Source: Candidatus Aminicenantota bacterium | GTDB lineage: Bacteria > Acidobacteriota > UBA6911 > RPQK01 > JAJDTT01 | Assembly: GCA_026706325.1 (NCBI GenBank) | Contig: JAPOYZ010000063.1 | Coordinates: 1-9,343, forward strand | Reading direction: 5' to 3' | DNA: 9,343 nt | Shown here: positions 5,999 to 9,343 of the stretch, in pieces | How positions within the stretch are numbered: the first letter of the stretch is position 1 | Layout of the letters: every line of letters begins with the position of its first letter | The notes under the pieces: generated by a model | Told to the model about the DNA's origin: nothing | Seen by the model: the letters and a program-made list of their open reading frames with translations, nothing else | Database searches by the model: none | Position numbers and translations under genes: made by a program

Positions 5999-7741
5999 AT
6001 GAGTCTCACGCGAAGGGAAGCCATTGCGGCCATGATCGGCGGAGCGGCTGGGTGGGCTGCGGGTTGCGGAGCCGGCGAGGACCCCGGCCCGTCCCAAGCC
6101 AAGCTGGACCGGCTGGAGGCGGCGCGCCGGCGGCGGCGAATCATCTTCGTGGATGACAACTACGGTCTTTCCCACGCAGGCAGCGACACACCCGAGGGAT
6201 TCCTGGCGCCGCGGCTCAAGCCGCTGGTCGGGACGCAGGTCGACGCCATCACCTACGCCGTCTACGCCCACAGTCCGGCCTACATCAGCAAGGCTCGGAA
6301 AAGGCTCTACGCCGCGGCCGGCGGGACTTCGGTCACCGACCAGGCCTGGGCCAGGAATCACAAGGCGCTGGTGGACGCGGGACACGACCCGCTGCAGTTG
6401 GTCATCGACTTCGCCCACGAAAACGGGATGGAAGCCTTCGCCCACATGAGCATGAACGACTGCCACGACAGCATCATGAGAAACCTCATGCACCCCTTCA
6501 AGAGCCAGCACCCCGAGCTGCTGGTGGACACGCAGGGGACACTGTCCCACCTGCAGTTGTACGTGACAGCGTACGACTTCTCGCATGAGGCCGCACGGGA
6601 CCGCCAGTTCACCATCGTCCGGGAGGTCTGCGAGGGGTTCGACGTGGACGGCTTCGAGATGGACTACTTCCGGCATCCCATGTTCTTCAGCCGCTGCATG
6701 CGCGGCGAACCGGCGACTCCGGAAGAAACGGCGATCATGACCGGCTTCATGGCCCGGATTCGAAAGATGGCCGACGCAGCCGCGGCGCGGCGCGGGAAAC
6801 CCCTGCTGCTGTCGGCCCGGGTCCCCGACACCTTCGAGCAGGCGATCCACCTGGGCATGGACGTAGAGGCCTGGATGGCCAACGACCTGGTGGACCTGAT
6901 CATCGCCGGCGGCGGATATGCGTCGAGCACGTTGGACGTCGAACACTTCGTCCAAACGGCCCACGAACACGACGTGCGGGTCTACCCCTGCATCAATCAG
7001 AAGCCATGGAGCTGCGCCCCGGCCTGGTGCCGGGAAGGGAACCGGGCGCTGGCGGCCCGTTGGCACCGTGCCGGAGCCGACGGCATCCACTTCTGGAATC
7101 TGGCCACACCCTTCGACCCCTACTCCGTGGATACCCCGGAGGAGCTTGCCGCGACCCGTAATCGTGTCTATGCCTGTCTGAACGATGTGGGCGAGGTCGA
7201 TACGCTGGAAGGCAAGGACAAGCTCTACTGTGTCGACAGTTCGGTGTTCATCCACTACAGGCACGTTACGGCCGAGCCCCCGCTGCCGCTGCACCTCACA
7301 CCCGGCCGCACGGCAAACCTGCCACTTCCGTTGGGAGACGACGTTCAGGCGGCCGCGAAAGACGGCACGCTCCAGGAACTACGGCTGGAGCTGACGGTGC
7401 ACGGACACCTGCAGGAAGGCGGGTTGGAGCTGACCGTCAACGGGCATTCCGCAGGAGCGGGAGATGCCGTCCGGATCGGGTATGCCCATTCGCACGAACA
7501 TCGCCACGAAGCGGACGGAACCGTGTCTCCCCACAGCCACTATCACTTCAAGGCCCACCAGGTGACTTATCTCCTGGCCGCCCCTCCACTGAATCTGGGG
7601 GATAACGAACTGGAGCTGCTGGTGGCGTCCAGCAGCGATCCATTCAAGACCGGGGGCCCGCTCCAACTGGTGAATGCCCAGCTTTGGGTGCGATTTTCCA
7701 ATGGCACTTCTGTCAACGGCACCGTTGAGAGAAGTGGATGA
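5999..7741 (+). CDS. Tat-type lipoprotein with glycoside-hydrolase-like TIM barrel and His-rich beta domain
   Basis: A 580-residue protein. The N-terminus combines a twin-arginine motif (SLTRREAIAAM, 2-12) with a lipobox (AAGC, C23), so it is probably a Tat-exported lipoprotein. Residues 47-370 read as a (beta/alpha)8 barrel with eight recognisable strands: IIFVDD (48-53), DAITYAVYA (82-90), LQLVIDF (132-138), VDGFEMDYF (216-224), LLLSARV (269-275), VDLIIAGGG (298-306), VRVYPCI (326-332) and DGIHFWNLA (361-369). FEMDYFRHP (219-227) at the end of strand 4 and MSMNDCHD (150-157) resemble conserved segments of uncharacterised glycoside-hydrolase-like proteins of environmental bacteria. E220 and D222 are candidate catalytic acids. 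Residues 405-570 form a beta-rich domain with a dense His segment (497-520). Hydrolysis of an extracellular glycan is inferred; the substrate is unknown. It lies downstream of the sialidase and TPR lipoprotein, and its stop overlaps the next gene by ATGA. Confidence 0.82.
   Translation: MSLTRREAIAAMIGGAAGWAAGCGAGEDPGPSQAKLDRLEAARRRRRIIFVDDNYGLSHAGSDTPEGFLAPRLKPLVGTQVDAITYAVYAHSPAYISKARKRLYAAAGGTSVTDQAWARNHKALVDAGHDPLQLVIDFAHENGMEAFAHMSMNDCHDSIMRNLMHPFKSQHPELLVDTQGTLSHLQLYVTAYDFSHEAARDRQFTIVREVCEGFDVDGFEMDYFRHPMFFSRCMRGEPATPEETAIMTGFMARIRKMADAAAARRGKPLLLSARVPDTFEQAIHLGMDVEAWMANDLVDLIIAGGGYASSTLDVEHFVQTAHEHDVRVYPCINQKPWSCAPAWCREGNRALAARWHRAGADGIHFWNLATPFDPYSVDTPEELAATRNRVYACLNDVGEVDTLEGKDKLYCVDSSVFIHYRHVTAEPPLPLHLTPGRTANLPLPLGDDVQAAAKDGTLQELRLELTVHGHLQEGGLELTVNGHSAGAGDAVRIGYAHSHEHRHEADGTVSPHSHYHFKAHQVTYLLAAPPLNLGDNELELLVASSSDPFKTGGPLQLVNAQLWVRFSNGTSVNGTVERSG
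7385..7447 (+). repeat. Imperfect internal repeat in the TIM-barrel lipoprotein gene
   Basis: Residues 463-470 (LELTVHGH) recur 13 residues later at 476-483 (LELTVNGH). The corresponding 24-base stretches at 7385 and 7424 match at 18 positions, mostly differing at third codon bases. This may be an old 39-nt tandem duplication, or two beta strands that converged on the same pattern. Confidence 0.35.
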
Positions 7742-8562
7742 TCATAGAGTTGCCCCAATGGCTGGAAGACCTCCGAACCGCGGAAGTCGTTCGGCGGGTT
7801 CGCGACGACCCTCGGTCGGTCGGCGAAAGTTTGCTTGGCGTCTCATTCGACGTCGCACGAATTGAGGTTGCGGGCGGAGGGCAGGCGAACTTCGACGAAC
7901 CCTGGGGTGACTTCAACCCAGATGAACGCGTCCTTCTCTACGCCTACTGCCTCCAGAAGGGGCATCTGGAGGAACTTACGGCGGCGTTTCGCATGCTGTT
8001 CGCCAATAAGCCCGTGGACGCGCCCATCGTTTTGGACTTGGGGTGCGGCCCGTGTACAGGTGGGCTCGCCATCGCCAGCGAGCTAGGAGATCAGCCCCGT
8101 TTCGACTACATCAGTTTGGACCAATCAATCGCGATGCGCAAGCTCGGCGAACGACTGGCAGCCGCTACGAACCAGATGGACAACGTTCGATGCCAATGGG
8201 CAGGAGACATCGCCTCCATATGCTGGCAACCAGCGCCCGGATGGCGACCCGTAATCGTCATTGCCTCCTACCTTCTCGCGAGTCCGACTCTGGACGCGAC
8301 GATGCTCGTAGAGCAACTCGACTGCCTGCTGGCGAGGTTTGGCCGCGGTCCCGTGACGGTTCTTTACACAAACTCAGTGCAGTCTGACGCCAATCGTAAC
8401 TTTCCAATATTCAGTGAAGCGCTGCATCGAATTGGCCTGATGTCGTCTGTTAACGACACCGGAACGATCAAGATCGAGAGATCGAGTGGCGTAACAGATC
8501 GCGCGCTCCGATATGCGCTGTTCCATCGCCCGTCGCGACGCACTCTTGCACTCGGAGATTAG
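7738..8562 (+). CDS. Class I SAM-dependent methyltransferase-fold protein
   Basis: A 274-residue protein with no signal peptide, so cytoplasmic. After an unrecognised N-terminal 90 residues (including FNPDERVLLYAYCLQKGHLEE, split between 59 and 79) comes a Rossmann-fold methyltransferase core. Motif I is VLDLGCGPCTGG (98-109), the end of strand 2 is YISLDQS (124-130) with D128 as likely ribose ligand, and strand 4 is VIVIASYLLAS (172-182). There is no NPPY/DPPY or PCQ motif, so it is not a classical DNA adenine or cytosine methyltransferase. The strand 2 and strand 4 wording faintly recalls Rsm22-like ribosome-associated methyltransferases; this is a weak inference. The ATG overlaps the upstream stop as ATGA with only a weak GAGAG site. 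The helicase begins 2 nt after its stop, so the two are very probably co-translated. GC and codon use are lower than in the genes to the left, suggesting separate ancestry. Confidence 0.8.
   Translation: MIIELPQWLEDLRTAEVVRRVRDDPRSVGESLLGVSFDVARIEVAGGGQANFDEPWGDFNPDERVLLYAYCLQKGHLEELTAAFRMLFANKPVDAPIVLDLGCGPCTGGLAIASELGDQPRFDYISLDQSIAMRKLGERLAAATNQMDNVRCQWAGDIASICWQPAPGWRPVIVIASYLLASPTLDATMLVEQLDCLLARFGRGPVTVLYTNSVQSDANRNFPIFSEALHRIGLMSSVNDTGTIKIERSSGVTDRALRYALFHRPSRRTLALGD
8554..8557 (+). promoter_or_regulatory. Ribosome binding site of the helicase gene
   Basis: GGAG inside the last codons of the methyltransferase-fold gene, 7 nt before the GTG at 8565. It supports GTG 8565 as the start over the ATG at 8563, which opens a different frame that lacks the helicase motifs. 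Confidence 0.65.
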
Positions 8563-8564
8563 AT

Positions 8565-9343
8565 GTGCGGCTACCGACATACGAGGAACTCGCCAGAGTG
8601 GAGGAACAACTCGAAGTTCTGGAGCATCCACTCGATGAATCACTATTCGTCGTCGGGCCACCGGGTTCGGGCAAGACGGTGCTGGCGGTCCAGCGAGCGG
8701 AGACGGTGTCGCGGTGGAAAACCGGTGGGCCCGTTCCGATCGTCACATACAATCGAATGCTCCGCCGTCTGCTGCAATTGTTGAACAAAGGAGGCGTGAA
8801 CGCACGGACAATGCACAGGTTCGTGTGGGAAGATTATCGACGGAGAACCAGATACGCTGTTCCAACAAAGCGAAAGGACACCTATGTTTACGTTTGGCCT
8901 GAGATGCTCCGTCGTCTACAGCGGGCTCGCGTCGTTCCGGACAGACCACACTTGGTCGTGGACGAAGGTCAAGACTTGCCGAAAGGATTCTTCATCTACG
9001 TCTCACACCACGTCGCCCGGACACTCACTGTCTTCGCAGATGACGATCAGGCGTTGAACCGTCAACGTACGACCCTTGAAGAGATCAAGCGAGCCGCAGA
9101 CCTGGACGATCCAATCATCCTCAAGCGAAATCACCGGAACACGCCGGAGGTGGCCGCGGTGGCGGAACACTTCCACAGTGGGCGTTTGCCTGCTGCGGAA
9201 GTCACCCGTGAGGGCAACGGCGAGTTGCCACGCCTGATTCGATCAAGAAACATCAACGACACGGCCGCTCTCTTGTCGAACTGGCGTCAAACGAGAGGTG
9301 GAGCCGTTGGCGTAGTCGTCTACAGTAATCGGCATACAGGCGT
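8565..9343 (+). CDS. UvrD/Rep-like superfamily 1 helicase, C-terminus cut by window edge
   Basis: The frame is open from GTG 8565 through the right edge (259 full codons). The N-terminus VRLPTYEELARVEEQLEVLE resembles a family of SF1 ATPases that start with a short helix before the P-loop. Helicase motifs appear in order: Walker A GPPGSGKT (31-38), motif Ia-like VTYNRMLRRLL (60-70), ARTMHRF (80-86), Walker B LVVDEGQDLP (130-139), motif III VFADDDQALN (156-165) and motif IV-like LKRNHRNTPEVA (186-197). The family uses ATP to move along or unwind DNA or RNA. Only about 90 residues separate Walker A from Walker B, so the 1B insertion seen in UvrD is minimal. The second RecA-like domain is mostly beyond the edge, and no nuclease or other fused domain can be seen. 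The 2-nt gap to the methyltransferase-fold gene implies a shared role. Confidence 0.85.
   Translation, partial: MRLPTYEELARVEEQLEVLEHPLDESLFVVGPPGSGKTVLAVQRAETVSRWKTGGPVPIVTYNRMLRRLLQLLNKGGVNARTMHRFVWEDYRRRTRYAVPTKRKDTYVYVWPEMLRRLQRARVVPDRPHLVVDEGQDLPKGFFIYVSHHVARTLTVFADDDQALNRQRTTLEEIKRAADLDDPIILKRNHRNTPEVAAVAEHFHSGRLPAAEVTREGNGELPRLIRSRNINDTAALLSNWRQTRGGAVGVVVYSNRHTG

Noticed and set aside
5813..7294. Minus-strand open frame of 493 codons opposite the TIM-barrel gene
   Set aside because: The plus strand encodes a Tat signal and eight barrel strands with a good ribosome site. The antisense product is low-complexity Val/Gly/His/Arg sequence.
7738..8562. Restriction-modification DNA methyltransferase
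   Set aside because: No NPPY/DPPY or PCQ catalytic motif is present and no restriction nuclease is visible, so only the general methyltransferase fold can be supported.
8563..8784. ATG-started frame directly after the methyltransferase stop
   Set aside because: It lacks the helicase motifs. The frame from GTG 8565 carries Walker A and B and stays open to the window end.
1..9343. CRISPR arrays, tRNA, rRNA, insertion sequences or att sites
   Set aside because: No regularly spaced repeats, cloverleaf-like segments, transposase motifs or flanking direct repeats were found by reading both strands.

Overview
This is a high-GC bacterial window (lines sampled by hand run about 55-65% GC) with dense genes, clear Shine-Dalgarno sites and many exported proteins (Tat, Sec and lipoprotein signals). 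The gene content is a PhoX/DUF839 protein, a BNR sialidase, a TPR lipoprotein and a Tat-type glycoside-hydrolase-like lipoprotein. That mix is typical of environmental Gram-negative bacteria of the Acidobacteriota or Planctomycetota/Verrucomicrobiota kind. This is an inference from gene style; there is no rRNA, tRNA or other phylogenetic marker.

Layout: (1) 1-2601, minus strand: a Tat-exported PhoX-family protein (1204-2601) is followed after 12 nt by a GT4-type glycosyltransferase (1-1191) that starts at GTG and runs off the left edge. (2) 2602-2761: a divergent intergenic region with an exact TATAAT and two perfect palindromes. (3) 2762-7741, plus strand: an exo-sialidase with a complete catalytic set, a 61-residue secreted small protein, a TPR lipoprotein, and a 580-residue protein with a Tat-lipoprotein signal, a TIM barrel and a His-rich C-terminal beta domain. 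All four appear to work at or beyond the inner membrane, probably on glycans. Gaps between them are 21-108 nt, so they may be co-transcribed. (4) 7738-9343, plus strand: a class I methyltransferase-fold protein and, 2 nt later, a UvrD/Rep-like superfamily 1 helicase that is cut by the right edge. These two are cytoplasmic, nucleic-acid related and visibly lower in GC.

The most unusual part is region 4: a tightly coupled methyltransferase-fold/SF1-helicase pair butted by an ATGA overlap onto an unrelated envelope gene. It could be an uncharacterised nucleic-acid-handling or defence module, but its remaining genes lie outside the window and no function is proven. No rRNA, tRNA, CRISPR array, insertion sequence or convincing intrinsic terminator was seen.
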